The notes under the pieces were generated by a model that did no database searches, was not told the origin of the DNA, and worked only from the letters and a program-made list of their open reading frames with translations. Shown piece after piece: positions 52,168 to 61,848 of a stretch of 64,000 nucleotides of DNA (its first letter is position 1; every line of letters starts with the position of its first letter). The position numbers were made by a program, and so were the translations under genes. The stretch is from Devosia nanyangense. Its GTDB lineage: Bacteria; Pseudomonadota; Alphaproteobacteria; Rhizobiales; Devosiaceae. The stretch covers positions 62,001-126,000 of the forward strand of contig JACRAF010000016.1 of NCBI GenBank assembly GCA_016213505.1. Reading direction: 5' to 3'.

Positions 52168-52704
52168 ATGGACGAGACTGTCGTTGGCCGCTTCGTCTTC
52201 GGCATCGCCAAACTGGCTGCGATCGCCGGTGGACTGGTGCTGACTGCACTCGTCCTGCTGATGGTCTTCAGCGTCATCGGCCGCGCCCTCATCTGGGCCG
52301 GCCTGAGTTCCATCCATGGCGACTACGAACTGGTCGAAGCCGGCGTCGGCTTTGCCATTTTCGCCTTCCTTCCATGGGCCCACCTGACCCGTGGGCACGC
52401 CATCGTCAGCATCTTCACCGATTTTGCCGGCGCCCGCATCAACGCCTGGATCCTCGTCGTAACCGATGGGCTGATGCTGGTCGTGGCGGCGTTCCTCACG
52501 TGGCGGCACGGCCTCGGAACCATCGACAAGTTCAACTATGGCGAGACGACGCTGCTGCTGCGGATGCCGCTCTGGTGGAGCTACGCGGCGGGTCTGGTTG
52601 GCGCCGGCGCCTTCGTCATCGTTGCTGCCTATGTGCTGGCACGTAGTGTGAGCGTCGCGCTGTCTTCCGATCCGCCGCATCCTGCAAATGGAGCGGGCCA
52701 TTGA
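52168..52704 (+). CDS. TRAP transporter small permease (DctQ type)
   Basis: About 178 residues with four hydrophobic helices and the family segment GDYELVEAGVGFAIFAFLPW, then RGHAIVSIFTDF. ATG 52168 is preceded by GGAGGGG at about nine bases; ATG 52141 in the same frame is weaker. Together with the large permease (TTGA overlap) and the binding protein it makes a secondary, ion-driven importer. Co-location with the aromatic pathway suggests uptake of a carboxylate such as a hydroxycinnamate. Confidence 0.85.
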   Translation: MDETVVGRFVFGIAKLAAIAGGLVLTALVLLMVFSVIGRALIWAGLSSIHGDYELVEAGVGFAIFAFLPWAHLTRGHAIVSIFTDFAGARINAWILVVTDGLMLVVAAFLTWRHGLGTIDKFNYGETTLLLRMPLWWSYAAGLVGAGAFVIVAAYVLARSVSVALSSDPPHPANGAGH

Positions 52705-54023
52705 GCAACATCGAGTTGGGCCTCTGGTCCTTCCCTGTCGTCCTGCTGCTGATCTTTCTGCGCCTGCCCATCGGGCTGGCCATGCTGATCGTCGGCGTCG
52801 GCGGCTCCTGGCTGATCACCGGCTCGATCAATCCGATGATGGCGCAGTTCAAGAGTCTGACCCACGGGACCTTTGCCAATTACTCGCTGTCGGTGGTCCC
52901 GCTGTTTCTTCTGATGGGGCAGTTCGCCACCATCGGCGGCATGTCGGCCGCGCTGTTCAAGGCTGCGGCGACCTGGCTGGGGCACCGCAAGGGCGGCGTC
53001 GCGATGGCGGCCATCGGCGCCTGTGCCGGGTTCGGCGCGATCTGCGGCTCGTCGCTGGCGACCGCGGCGACCATGGGGCAGGTAGCCCTGCCGGAACTGA
53101 GGAAGTATGGCTATTCCGGTGCGCTTGCGACCGGCACGCTGGCCGCCGGCGGCACGCTCGGCATCCTCATTCCGCCGTCCATCATTCTCGTCATCTACGC
53201 CATCCTCACCGAGCAGAACATCGCCAAGCTGTTCATGGCGGCGTTCGTCCCGGGCATCCTCGCCGCCATCGGCTACATGATCGTCATTGCCATCGTGGTG
53301 CGCCTGAAACCGCAATCGGCGGGCCAGCGCGAACGCGCGTCGCGCAGCGAACGGATTGCCGCGCTTGCCGGCGTATGGCCGGTGCTGCTGGTCTTCATCG
53401 TCGTCATCGGCGGCATCTATGGCGGCATCTTCACACCGACCGAAGCGGCGGCGATCGGGGCAGCGGGCACTGGGGTCATCGCCCTGGTCAATCGCGGCTT
53501 GACCGGGAAGAGCGTCACCGAAGCGATGCTCGCCACCGCCTCGTCGACGGCCATGATCTTTCTCATCGTTCTGGGTGCGGCGGCGCTCAACAGCTTCCTC
53601 GCCATGTCGCAGCTACCGCAATTCGCGGCGAGCTGGGTGACGGCTCAGGGCTTCAATCCCTGGGTGGTGCTGGTGGCGATCCTCATCCTTTATCTCATCC
53701 TCGGCTGCGTCATGGATTCACTGTCGATGATCCTGCTGACCATCCCGATCGTCTTTCCGATGGTGACGGCGCTCGATTTCGGGCTGCCGCCCGACGAATT
53801 CGCCATCTGGTTCGGCATTCTAGTGCTGATCGTGGTGGAGGTGGGGCTGATCACCCCACCGGTCGGGATGAACCTCTTCGTCATCAATTCAATGGCCAAG
53901 CAGACCTCGCTCGGTCAGACCTACAGGGGCGTGCTGCCCTTCGTTTGGAGCGACCTGATCCGGACCGCGATCCTCACCGCATTTCCGGTCATCAGCCTGT
54001 TCCTCGTACGCTTGCTGTTTTGA
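52701..54023 (+). CDS. TRAP transporter large permease (DctM type)
   Basis: A 440-residue permease with about 12 hydrophobic helices, including VPLFLLMGQFATIGGMSAAL, GGTLGILIPPSIILVIYA and GLITPPVGMNLFVINSMAK, which are hallmark DctM motifs. TTG 52701 overlaps the stop of the small permease (TTGA), so the two subunits are coupled. Located in the inner membrane; energised by a Na+ or H+ gradient. Confidence 0.9.
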   Translation: MSNIELGLWSFPVVLLLIFLRLPIGLAMLIVGVGGSWLITGSINPMMAQFKSLTHGTFANYSLSVVPLFLLMGQFATIGGMSAALFKAAATWLGHRKGGVAMAAIGACAGFGAICGSSLATAATMGQVALPELRKYGYSGALATGTLAAGGTLGILIPPSIILVIYAILTEQNIAKLFMAAFVPGILAAIGYMIVIAIVVRLKPQSAGQRERASRSERIAALAGVWPVLLVFIVVIGGIYGGIFTPTEAAAIGAAGTGVIALVNRGLTGKSVTEAMLATASSTAMIFLIVLGAAALNSFLAMSQLPQFAASWVTAQGFNPWVVLVAILILYLILGCVMDSLSMILLTIPIVFPMVTALDFGLPPDEFAIWFGILVLIVVEVGLITPPVGMNLFVINSMAKQTSLGQTYRGVLPFVWSDLIRTAILTAFPVISLFLVRLLF

Positions 54024-54100
54024 CGATCCGCCGGAGAGCGGAGTTTGAGGACTGGTTTAGGACTGCACGCAGCGCGCGTGCGCAACAGGGAGAGAGTACC

Positions 54101-55129
54101 ATGAAGACGATCAGATCGATCTTAGTCGGCGCCATGGCCGCCGCGCTGCTGACGGGCGGCGCGATGGCGCAGGAGTTCACGTTCCGGGTGCATCAGATGC
54201 TGCCGGCGCAGGCCACGATTCCGGCCACGGCGATCGAGCCTTGGGTCAAGCGCGTCGAGGAGCAGTCGGGCGGCCGCCTGAAGTTCGAGCTCTATCCGGC
54301 CATGCAGCTCGGCGGCGCACCGCCGACGCTGTTCGATCAGGCCAAGGACGGCGTCGTCGACATCATCTGGACCGTGCTCGGCTACACCCCCGGCCGCTTC
54401 CCCAAATCGGAAGTGTTCGAGCTGCCGTTCATGGCGACCGATCCAGCGTCCACCTCGGTGGCGTTCCAGAAATATGTCGAAGCCAACGCCATGGACGAAT
54501 TCGCCGGCGTTCACCTGATCGCCGTCCATACCCACGGCCCCGGCCTCTTCCACACCAAATCGCCGGTGACCAAGCTCGAGGATCTCAAGGGCATGAAGAT
54601 CCGCGGTGGCTCGCGCATCATCTCCGACATGCTTGGGCGCCTCGGCGCCGAACCGATCGGCATGCCGGTGCCCGCCGTGACCGAGGCGCTGTCCAAGGGC
54701 GTGATCGACGGCACGACGATCCCGTGGGAGGTGACTCCCTCGCTCAAGGTCGCCGAACTGGTCAAGAACCACACCGGCTTCTCCGGCGCGAACGGGCTCT
54801 ACACCCAGACCTTCGCCTTCGTCATGAACCTCGACAAGTACAACGCGCTTCCCGACGACCTCAAGGCGATCATCGATGCCAACTCGGGCGTCGACGTCGC
54901 CCGGGCCTTCGGTGAGGCGATGGCCGCTGGCGACGTGCGGGGCCTCAAGATCGCCACCGATCTGGGCAACAACATCATCACCCTCGACGACGCCGAAACC
55001 GCGCGCTGGAAGGCTGCGGCGCAGGCGACGATCGACCAGTGGTTCACGGACGCTGCGGCCGCCGGCATCGATGGCAAGGCGCTCTACGCCAAGGCGACCG
55101 AACTCGTCGCGGCCGAATCCGCCAAATAG
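54101..55129 (+). CDS. TRAP transporter substrate-binding protein (DctP type)
   Basis: A 342-residue periplasmic protein. Signal peptide: KTIRSILVGAMAAALLTGG with a MAQ cleavage site. The family's conserved arginine region for carboxylate binding is seen in LKGMKIRGGSRIISDMLGRL. GGGAGAGAG precedes ATG 54101. It would capture the organic acid and deliver it to the DctQM membrane pair. A strong hairpin just after the stop (55140-55161) may stabilise or end the transcript. Confidence 0.88.
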   Translation: MKTIRSILVGAMAAALLTGGAMAQEFTFRVHQMLPAQATIPATAIEPWVKRVEEQSGGRLKFELYPAMQLGGAPPTLFDQAKDGVVDIIWTVLGYTPGRFPKSEVFELPFMATDPASTSVAFQKYVEANAMDEFAGVHLIAVHTHGPGLFHTKSPVTKLEDLKGMKIRGGSRIISDMLGRLGAEPIGMPVPAVTEALSKGVIDGTTIPWEVTPSLKVAELVKNHTGFSGANGLYTQTFAFVMNLDKYNALPDDLKAIIDANSGVDVARAFGEAMAAGDVRGLKIATDLGNNIITLDDAETARWKAAAQATIDQWFTDAAAAGIDGKALYAKATELVAAESAK

Positions 55130-55139
55130 TCGCATCGGG

Positions 55140-55161
55140 GAAGGGCGCTTCGGCGCCCTTC
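55140..55161 (+). terminator. Perfect hairpin after TRAP operon
   Basis: GAAGGGCGC-TTCG-GCGCCCTTC is a perfect 9-bp stem capped by the very stable UUCG tetraloop, 10 bases after the binding-protein stop. No T run follows, so it may be a transcript-stabilising or Rho-assisted end rather than a classical intrinsic terminator. Confidence 0.6.
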
Positions 55162-55230
55162 TCCGCCAGCCCGGTCGCCCACCGCGATGGCCGTCGCTGT
55201 GCCAACAAACCCGATCCGGAGGAGACGATC

Positions 55231-56361
55231 TTGACCGCCACAGCCAAAGCCAAGCCGCCGTACCGCGCCGACGTCGTCGGCAGCTTCCTGCGTCCGGCCG
55301 CCGTCAAGGCGGCGCGCAAGGCGCACAACGAGGACAAGACCATGTCCGACGCCGAGCTCAAGGCGATCGAGGACAAGGCCATCATCGACGTCATCAAGAT
55401 GCAGGAAGCCGTCGGCCTCCGCGCCGTCACCGACGGCGAATTCCGACGCGCCTGGTGGCACTTCGATTTCATGGGGATGCTCGACGGGCTCGATATCATC
55501 CAGCGCGAGGGCGGCGGCATCCAGTTCCACGGCACGGCGACCAAGGCCGACGTCCCGGTGATCAACGGCAAGCTCGATTTTCCCGCCGATCACCCGATGC
55601 TGGAACACTTCAAGTTCGTGAAGGCCAACACCGACGTCACCCCGAAAATCTCCATTCCCGGCCCCAGCGCAGTGCACTTCCGCATCGCCAAGGACGACAT
55701 CCACGTCAAGCAATACCACGACGACATCGAGGCCTATTTCGCCGACATCGTGAAGACCTACCGCAAGGCCGTGCAGGCGTTCTACGACGCCGGCTGCCGC
55801 TACCTGCAGCTCGACGACATCTTCTTCGCCTATCTCTGCGATCCCAAGATCCGGGCGCAAAAGAAGGCCGAGGGCATCGATCCCGATTGGCTGATCGGGC
55901 AGTACGCCAAGATGATGCACGACTCGATCGAGGGTCGGCCCGCCGACATGCTGATCGGCATGCACATGTGCCGCGGCAACTTCAAATCCACCTGGGTCGC
56001 CGAAGGCGGCTACGACCCGGCCGCCGACGCGATCTTCAACCAGACCAGCGTCGACATTTACTTCATGGAATACGACACCGACCGCGCCGGCGGTCTGGAG
56101 CCGCTCAAGCGCCTGCCCAAGGGCAGCAAGCGCGTGATGGCCGGCTTCATCACCACCAAGACTGCTGAACTGGAGTCTCTTGACGATCTCAAGCGCAAGT
56201 TCGAGGCGGCCAGCAAATACGCCAGCCTCGATCAGCTCGGCATCGCCCCACAATGCGGCTTCGCGTCCACCGAGGAAGGCAACGCCATCACCGAGGACGA
56301 CCAGAAGCGAAAGCTCGAACTGGTCGTCAAAACCGCCGAGGCCATCTGGGGCGGCGTCTAG
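55231..56361 (+). CDS. MetE C-terminal-like methyltransferase (short methionine synthase II family)
   Basis: A 376-residue protein equivalent to the catalytic C-terminal half of cobalamin-independent methionine synthase. It lacks the N-terminal barrel (full MetE is about 750 residues). RADVVGSFLRP at the N-terminus, zinc-site residues in MHMCRGNFKS (HxC) and PQCGFAST (Cys), and YLQLDDIFFAYL are visible. TTG 55231 sits six bases after a strong GGAGGAG. Stand-alone homologs of this type are widespread and mostly uncharacterised; some accept other methyl donors or thiols. It stands alone between the TRAP operon and the regulator gene, and its link to either is not evident. Confidence 0.8.
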   Translation: MTATAKAKPPYRADVVGSFLRPAAVKAARKAHNEDKTMSDAELKAIEDKAIIDVIKMQEAVGLRAVTDGEFRRAWWHFDFMGMLDGLDIIQREGGGIQFHGTATKADVPVINGKLDFPADHPMLEHFKFVKANTDVTPKISIPGPSAVHFRIAKDDIHVKQYHDDIEAYFADIVKTYRKAVQAFYDAGCRYLQLDDIFFAYLCDPKIRAQKKAEGIDPDWLIGQYAKMMHDSIEGRPADMLIGMHMCRGNFKSTWVAEGGYDPAADAIFNQTSVDIYFMEYDTDRAGGLEPLKRLPKGSKRVMAGFITTKTAELESLDDLKRKFEAASKYASLDQLGIAPQCGFASTEEGNAITEDDQKRKLELVVKTAEAIWGGV

Positions 56362-56511
56362 GCTTGTTGGGCACCCGAGATGTGGACACGACCGTTGGCG
56401 CCGGTGAGGCGTCCGCGGCATAGCTGGCGCGATTCATCATGCGACCCTAGTATCTCTCGGATGTGTTGGCCGCCGCACGGCCCTGCGCCCGCGTTCCTTC
56501 GAGAGGATTTC

Positions 56512-57375
56512 ATGTCGGTACTCAAGAGGATCGTTGCTAAGCTCGACGCCATGGCGCCAGCCGACCGCCAGATCGGGCAGTACATCCTCGACAACCCCGA
56601 TCAGATGCTGCGTCTGTCGACCGCCGCCCTCGCGGCCCAGACCGGCCGCAGCCAGTCGAGCGTCGTCAAGTTCAGCCAGAAGCTCGGCTATGCCAGCTAT
56701 CAGGAACTCAGGCTCGCCGTCAGCCAGGCCAAGTCGCAGGAATGGCATACAACGGCCGGCATGATCCACGGCTCGATCGAGCTGGGGGACAGCTATCTGA
56801 CCATCCTGCGCAAGCTGGTCGGCAGCAAGGTGACGTCGATCCAGCACACAGCTTCGGCCAACAACGAGCGCGATATCGGCAGGGTGGTGGACATCCTCGA
56901 CAAGGCCCGGCGCATCCATCTGGCCGGGGTCGGCGCGTCGTCGCTGGTGGCGCGGGATTTCTCCTACAAGCTGATGAAGCTCGGCCGTAACGTTCTGCAC
57001 GACAGCGACAGCCACGTGCAGATGGCCAATGCCTCGACGCTGGGCGCCGAGGACGTGCTGTTCGCGCTCTCCCATTCGGGAACCAGCATCGAGACCCTGC
57101 GCATCGCCGAACTGGCCCGCCAGCGCGGCGTGACGGTGATCGCCGTCACCGGCCTGCAGGACAATCCCCTGAGCCGGGTGGCGCACATCTGCCTGCACTC
57201 GGTGGCCGACGAGGATCGCGTCCGCTCCTCCTCGATCACGGCGCGCGATGCGCAGCTGACCCTCACGGACCTGCTGTTCATCCAGCTTGTGCAGCGGCAG
57301 CCGGACTCCAACGAGTACGTGCACAACAGCGAGACGGCCGTTTCCGTGCTGAAGGTCGCACCTCCCAAGGGATAG
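56512..57375 (+). CDS. MurR/RpiR-family transcriptional regulator
   Basis: A 287-residue regulator. The N-terminal HTH_6 domain (about 1-77) contains LSTAALAAQTGRSQSSVVKF. The C-terminal SIS sugar-phosphate-binding domain (about 125-265) has RRIHLAGVGASSLVARDF and LFALSHSGTSIETL. MurR in enterobacteria senses MurNAc-6-phosphate and represses murQP; here the next gene is murQ, so the same logic is inferred. ATG 56512 follows GAGAGGA. The palindrome at 57429-57445 between it and murQ is a likely binding site. Confidence 0.87.
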   Translation: MSVLKRIVAKLDAMAPADRQIGQYILDNPDQMLRLSTAALAAQTGRSQSSVVKFSQKLGYASYQELRLAVSQAKSQEWHTTAGMIHGSIELGDSYLTILRKLVGSKVTSIQHTASANNERDIGRVVDILDKARRIHLAGVGASSLVARDFSYKLMKLGRNVLHDSDSHVQMANASTLGAEDVLFALSHSGTSIETLRIAELARQRGVTVIAVTGLQDNPLSRVAHICLHSVADEDRVRSSSITARDAQLTLTDLLFIQLVQRQPDSNEYVHNSETAVSVLKVAPPKG

Positions 57376-57428
57376 GTCGTCGTCCGCACTGCGGCCCGGT
57401 CGCGGAGAAGGGTTTGTCGTCGACCCGA

Positions 57429-57445
57429 TGGAATATGATATTCCA
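57429..57445. promoter_or_regulatory. RpiR-type palindrome in murQ promoter
   Basis: TGGAATAT-G-ATATTCCA is a perfect 8-bp inverted repeat around one base. A further half-site TGGAATATA begins at 57462. Between them, TTGACA (57454-57459) matches the -35 consensus exactly, with TAGGTT (57476-57481) as a weak -10 16 bases on. GGAAT..ATTCC symmetry is typical of RpiR-family sites. A protein bound here would cover the murQ promoter. Confidence 0.7.
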
Positions 57446-57537
57446 AATCTTGTTTGACAGATGGAATATATGAGTTAGGTTGGTTCGTCGACGAGCGGTA
57501 GGGGCTGCTCCTCGACCCAAATGGCGAAAGCGAGCCT

Positions 57538-58464
<927 letters not shown>

Positions 58465-59988
58465 ATGGGACGGCATTTTACACATGGACTGATCTCGGGC
58501 ATTGCCTTGGCGGCATTGCTCGGCTCGGCCACCATCGCGACGCCGGCCGGCGCAGCAACGCTGCGCATGGCCTGGGCGCAGGACGCAACGGGCCTCGATC
58601 CGCAAAAGCAGACGGCGTTCTCGTCGCTGCGCCTGCTCGAGCTGATCTATGAGCCGCTGGTCCGGCTCGACGCGACGCTGCAGGTCGTGCCCGCCATCGC
58701 CGACAGCTGGGAATTCGCTGCCGACGGCCTGACGCTGACCTTCAAGCTCAACCCGAAGGCGAAGTTCTCCTCGGGCGTGCCGGTCACCTCGGAGGATGTG
58801 AAGGCGTCGTTCGCCCGCATTCTCGATGAGGCGACCGCCGCGGCGACGCGCGCCAATTTCCTCTCGATTTCCGGCATGGACACGCCCGACCCGACCACCA
58901 TCGTGTTCCATCTGTCGCAGCCCGACGCGCCCATCCTGGTCGCAATGGCAACGATCAACGCCGCCATCGTGCCCGCCGCCGAGATCACCGCCGGCACCAT
59001 CGGCACCAAGGCCATCGGCTCGGGCCCGTTCAAGCTCGACCAGTGGAATCCGAATGCCAGCGAAGCGCTGAGCCCCAATGCCGATTGGGCCGGCGGCAAG
59101 ACCGGCGTCGACGGCATCACCATCTCGGTGCTGCCGGACGAAACCGCGATCCTCGCCTCGCTGCGCGCCGGACAGACCGACTTCGCCCTGCTCAACGATC
59201 CACTTGTCGCCACGCTCGTCCCCGATGAGCCGAACCTGCAGCTCAACCGGGTGCCCGGCCTCGCCTATAACGTCCTGCAGCTCAACCCGTCGCGGAAGCC
59301 AATGGACAACCTCCAGGTCCGCCAGGCCATTTCCTGCGCGGTCAACCGCCAGGAGATCATCGACACCGCGCTGGTGGGCGAGGGCAAAGTGACCGGCCCG
59401 CTGACCATGCCGGCCTATGCCAGCGATCCAAACACGCTGTTCTGCTACACGCAGGACGTCGAAAAGGCCAAGCAGCTGATGAAGGACGCCGGCTTTGCCG
59501 ACGGCTTCTCGGCGACGGTGATCGCCGCGACCGGTGAGCCGCCGGTGGCCTCGTCCGAGGCCCAGGTGCTGCAGAGCCAGCTCGCCGCCATCGGCATCAA
59601 GCTCGACATCAAGATGATGGAACTCAACGTCTATGTGGACGCGTGGCTGAAGGGCGATTTCGACATGGCGGTGGCGCAGAACGGCGGCCGCCCCGACCCG
59701 TACCCGATGTACAATCGCTACTTCACCAAGGACGGCAACCTCCTGAAAGTCTCGAACTACGTCGACGACACGCTCGACGGCCTGATGCAGGAGGGACGCA
59801 AGGAGACCGACCCGGCCAAGCGCAAGGAGATCTTCGCCAAGTTCGAGGCGCACCTCGCCGAGATGTCGCCCTGGGTCTGGCTCTCCACCTCCTACAGCTA
59901 CACCGCGCAGCTCAAGACCGTGCACGGCTTCGAGCCGTCGCCGACCGGCACGCTGTACTCGTTGAGCAAGGTCACCCTCGACAATTGA
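58465..59988 (+). CDS. ABC transporter substrate-binding protein, DppA/OppA family
   Basis: A 507-residue SBP_bac_5 protein with a signal peptide (HGLISGIALAALLGSATIA, cleavage near GAA). The mature start TLRMAWAQDATGLDPQKQT and LKLNPKAKFSSGVPVTSEDVKASF are typical of dipeptide and murein-peptide binders. It begins directly after the murQ stop. In this setting the ligand is probably MurNAc, anhydro-MurNAc or a muropeptide; that is inference. A terminator-like hairpin follows the gene. Confidence 0.87.
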   Translation: MGRHFTHGLISGIALAALLGSATIATPAGAATLRMAWAQDATGLDPQKQTAFSSLRLLELIYEPLVRLDATLQVVPAIADSWEFAADGLTLTFKLNPKAKFSSGVPVTSEDVKASFARILDEATAAATRANFLSISGMDTPDPTTIVFHLSQPDAPILVAMATINAAIVPAAEITAGTIGTKAIGSGPFKLDQWNPNASEALSPNADWAGGKTGVDGITISVLPDETAILASLRAGQTDFALLNDPLVATLVPDEPNLQLNRVPGLAYNVLQLNPSRKPMDNLQVRQAISCAVNRQEIIDTALVGEGKVTGPLTMPAYASDPNTLFCYTQDVEKAKQLMKDAGFADGFSATVIAATGEPPVASSEAQVLQSQLAAIGIKLDIKMMELNVYVDAWLKGDFDMAVAQNGGRPDPYPMYNRYFTKDGNLLKVSNYVDDTLDGLMQEGRKETDPAKRKEIFAKFEAHLAEMSPWVWLSTSYSYTAQLKTVHGFEPSPTGTLYSLSKVTLDN

Positions 59989-59999
59989 TGCCGAGCTTC

Positions 60000-60030
60000 G
60001 GTAGCGGGCCTATGGTCCGCTACCCCTTTT
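60000..60030 (+). terminator. Terminator/attenuator between binding-protein and permease genes
   Basis: GGTAGCGG (60000-60007) pairs with CCGCTACC (60017-60024), extendable with one mismatch, followed by CCTTTT. It lies in the 61-base gap after the binding-protein stop. It likely ends most transcripts or protects the upstream mRNA, giving more binding protein than permease, as in many ABC importer operons. Confidence 0.65.
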
Positions 60031-60049
60031 CTCGCGCAAGGCCACGCCC

Positions 60050-61009
60050 ATGAACTACCTGACCCAGCGGCTGGCAACGTTTCCGCTGATCCTGCTGGGC
60101 GTTTCCGTTCTCGTCTTCGTCTCGATCCGGCTGATCCCGGGTGATGCGATCACCGCGATGCTGGGAACCGAGGCGGGGCTGTTGACGCCGGACCAGCGCG
60201 CCTCGCTCGCCGCCTATTTCGGCATCGACCAGCCGATCTATCTGCAGTACGGGCGCTGGCTCGTGGGGCTGTTCAGCGGCGATCTCGGGATCTCGGTCAC
60301 CTATGGCCGGCCGGTGCTCGCCGTGATCCTCGAGCGCTTCCCGCTCACCCTCGAACTGGCGCTGCTCTCGATGGTCATCGCGCTGTGCGTCGGCATCCCG
60401 GCCGGCGTTCTTGCCGCGACGCGCAACGAGGGGCCGGCCGATCTGGGCATCCGCGTCCTGGCCATGCTCGGCCAATCGACCCCGAGCTTCGTCGTCGGCC
60501 TCGTCATCATCTTCGTCCTGTCGGTGGTCTTCGGGGCCGTGCCGCCGATGGGAATTTTCACGCCGATTTACGTGAACCCGCTGGTCAATCTCAGCCAACT
60601 GATCTTTCCGGCCATCACGCTGGGCTTTGCCTTCGCTGCCTCGGTGACGCGAATTTCGCGCTCGGCCATGCTCGATGTGCTCAGCGACGACTATGTCCGC
60701 ACCGCCCGCAGCAAGGGTGCCTCGGCGCGCAGCGTGATCTGGCGCCACGCCTTCCCCAATGCGCTGATCCCGGTGGTCACCCTGAGCGGCATCGAGTTCG
60801 GCTACCTGCTCGGCGGCGCCGTCATCGTCGAGCAGATCTTCGCACTGCCCGGCATCGGCCGGCTGGTGCTCGATGCGATCAGCCAGCGCGACTACGCTCT
60901 GGTCGAGGGCTGCGTTTTGTTCATCGCCCTCAACTTCCTCATCGTCAATCTGCTGGTCGATCTCGCCTACGCGGCGCTCGATCCGCGCATCCGGCTCGGG
61001 GGGCGCTGA
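60050..61009 (+). CDS. ABC transporter permease, DppB/OppB type
   Basis: A 319-residue inner-membrane permease with six helices. The N-terminal start YLTQRLATFPLILLGVSVLVF is typical for DppB. The coupling segment RTARSKGASARSVIWRHAFPNAL contains the EAA-loop equivalent. First gene after the attenuator-like hairpin. Stop overlaps the next ATG (TGATG). Forms a heterodimer with the DppC-type partner. Confidence 0.9.
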   Translation: MNYLTQRLATFPLILLGVSVLVFVSIRLIPGDAITAMLGTEAGLLTPDQRASLAAYFGIDQPIYLQYGRWLVGLFSGDLGISVTYGRPVLAVILERFPLTLELALLSMVIALCVGIPAGVLAATRNEGPADLGIRVLAMLGQSTPSFVVGLVIIFVLSVVFGAVPPMGIFTPIYVNPLVNLSQLIFPAITLGFAFAASVTRISRSAMLDVLSDDYVRTARSKGASARSVIWRHAFPNALIPVVTLSGIEFGYLLGGAVIVEQIFALPGIGRLVLDAISQRDYALVEGCVLFIALNFLIVNLLVDLAYAALDPRIRLGGR

Positions 61010-61848
61010 TGCGTATCCTCGGCGCCATCGCCCGGCATCCGAGCGGCCGCATCGGCGCTGCCATCATCGCCGTGTACCTGCTGGCTGCAGTCCTCGGCGC
61101 GTTCGGCATCACCCCGCACGATCCGCTCCAGCAGTTCCGCATCGACCGGCTGCACGCCCCCAGCACCACCTACTGGATGGGCACGGACCTCCTCGGCCGC
61201 GACGCCACGAGCCGGCTGATGCGGGGGATCGGGCAGTCGTTCGTCATCGCCTTCGCCTCGGTCGCCATCGCCACCGCCGCCGGCACCGTCATCGGCCTGC
61301 TGGCCGCCTGGTGGGGCAACCTGTGGGACGGCATTCTGATGCGGGTCATGGATGTGCTGCTGGCATTCCCGGCGATCCTGCTGGCGCTGCTCATCATCGC
61401 CATCGTCGGCCCCGGCACCTTCACCAGCGTCGCCGCCATCGGCATCGTCTACACTCCGATCTTCGCCCGCGTCGTGCGCGGTCCGGCGCTGTCGCTGAAG
61501 CAGCGCGATTTCGTCGACGCGGCGCGCACCTTCGGCAGCTCGCAGACGTTCATCCTCACGCGGCATCTGCTGCTCAATCTCGTCGCGCCGCTGACCGTGC
61601 AGGTGACCCTGGCGCTGGCCTGGGCCCTGCTGACCGAAGCGGGATTGAGCTTTCTCGGCCTCGGCACGCAGCCACCGTCGCCCTCGCTCGGCCTTATGCT
61701 GAGCGAGAGCCGCAATCTGATGGAGCGGGCGCCCTGGCTGATGCTGTTTCCGGCGCTCGTCATCATGCTCGGGATCCTGGGCTTCAACCTTACCGGCGAC
61801 GCGCTGCGCGACATTCTCGATCCGCGCACGCAAGGGCGGGCGGCATGA
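61009..61848 (+). CDS. ABC transporter permease, DppC/OppC type
   Basis: A 279-residue permease. MGTDLLGRDATSRLMRGIGQS near residue 57 is the hallmark DppC loop. DVLLAFPAILLALLIIAI and the coupling region DFVDAARTFGSSQTFILTRH follow. ATG 61009 overlaps the DppB-type stop; ends as ATGA with the ATPase gene. The longer frame upstream runs inside the other permease gene. Confidence 0.9.
   Translation: MRILGAIARHPSGRIGAAIIAVYLLAAVLGAFGITPHDPLQQFRIDRLHAPSTTYWMGTDLLGRDATSRLMRGIGQSFVIAFASVAIATAAGTVIGLLAAWWGNLWDGILMRVMDVLLAFPAILLALLIIAIVGPGTFTSVAAIGIVYTPIFARVVRGPALSLKQRDFVDAARTFGSSQTFILTRHLLLNLVAPLTVQVTLALAWALLTEAGLSFLGLGTQPPSPSLGLMLSESRNLMERAPWLMLFPALVIMLGILGFNLTGDALRDILDPRTQGRAA

Noticed and set aside
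52688..54100. N-terminal extension of the TRAP binding-protein frame back through the large permease
   Set aside because: The real start at 54101 has a ribosome-binding site and signal peptide; the extension is an out-of-frame reading of the permease gene.
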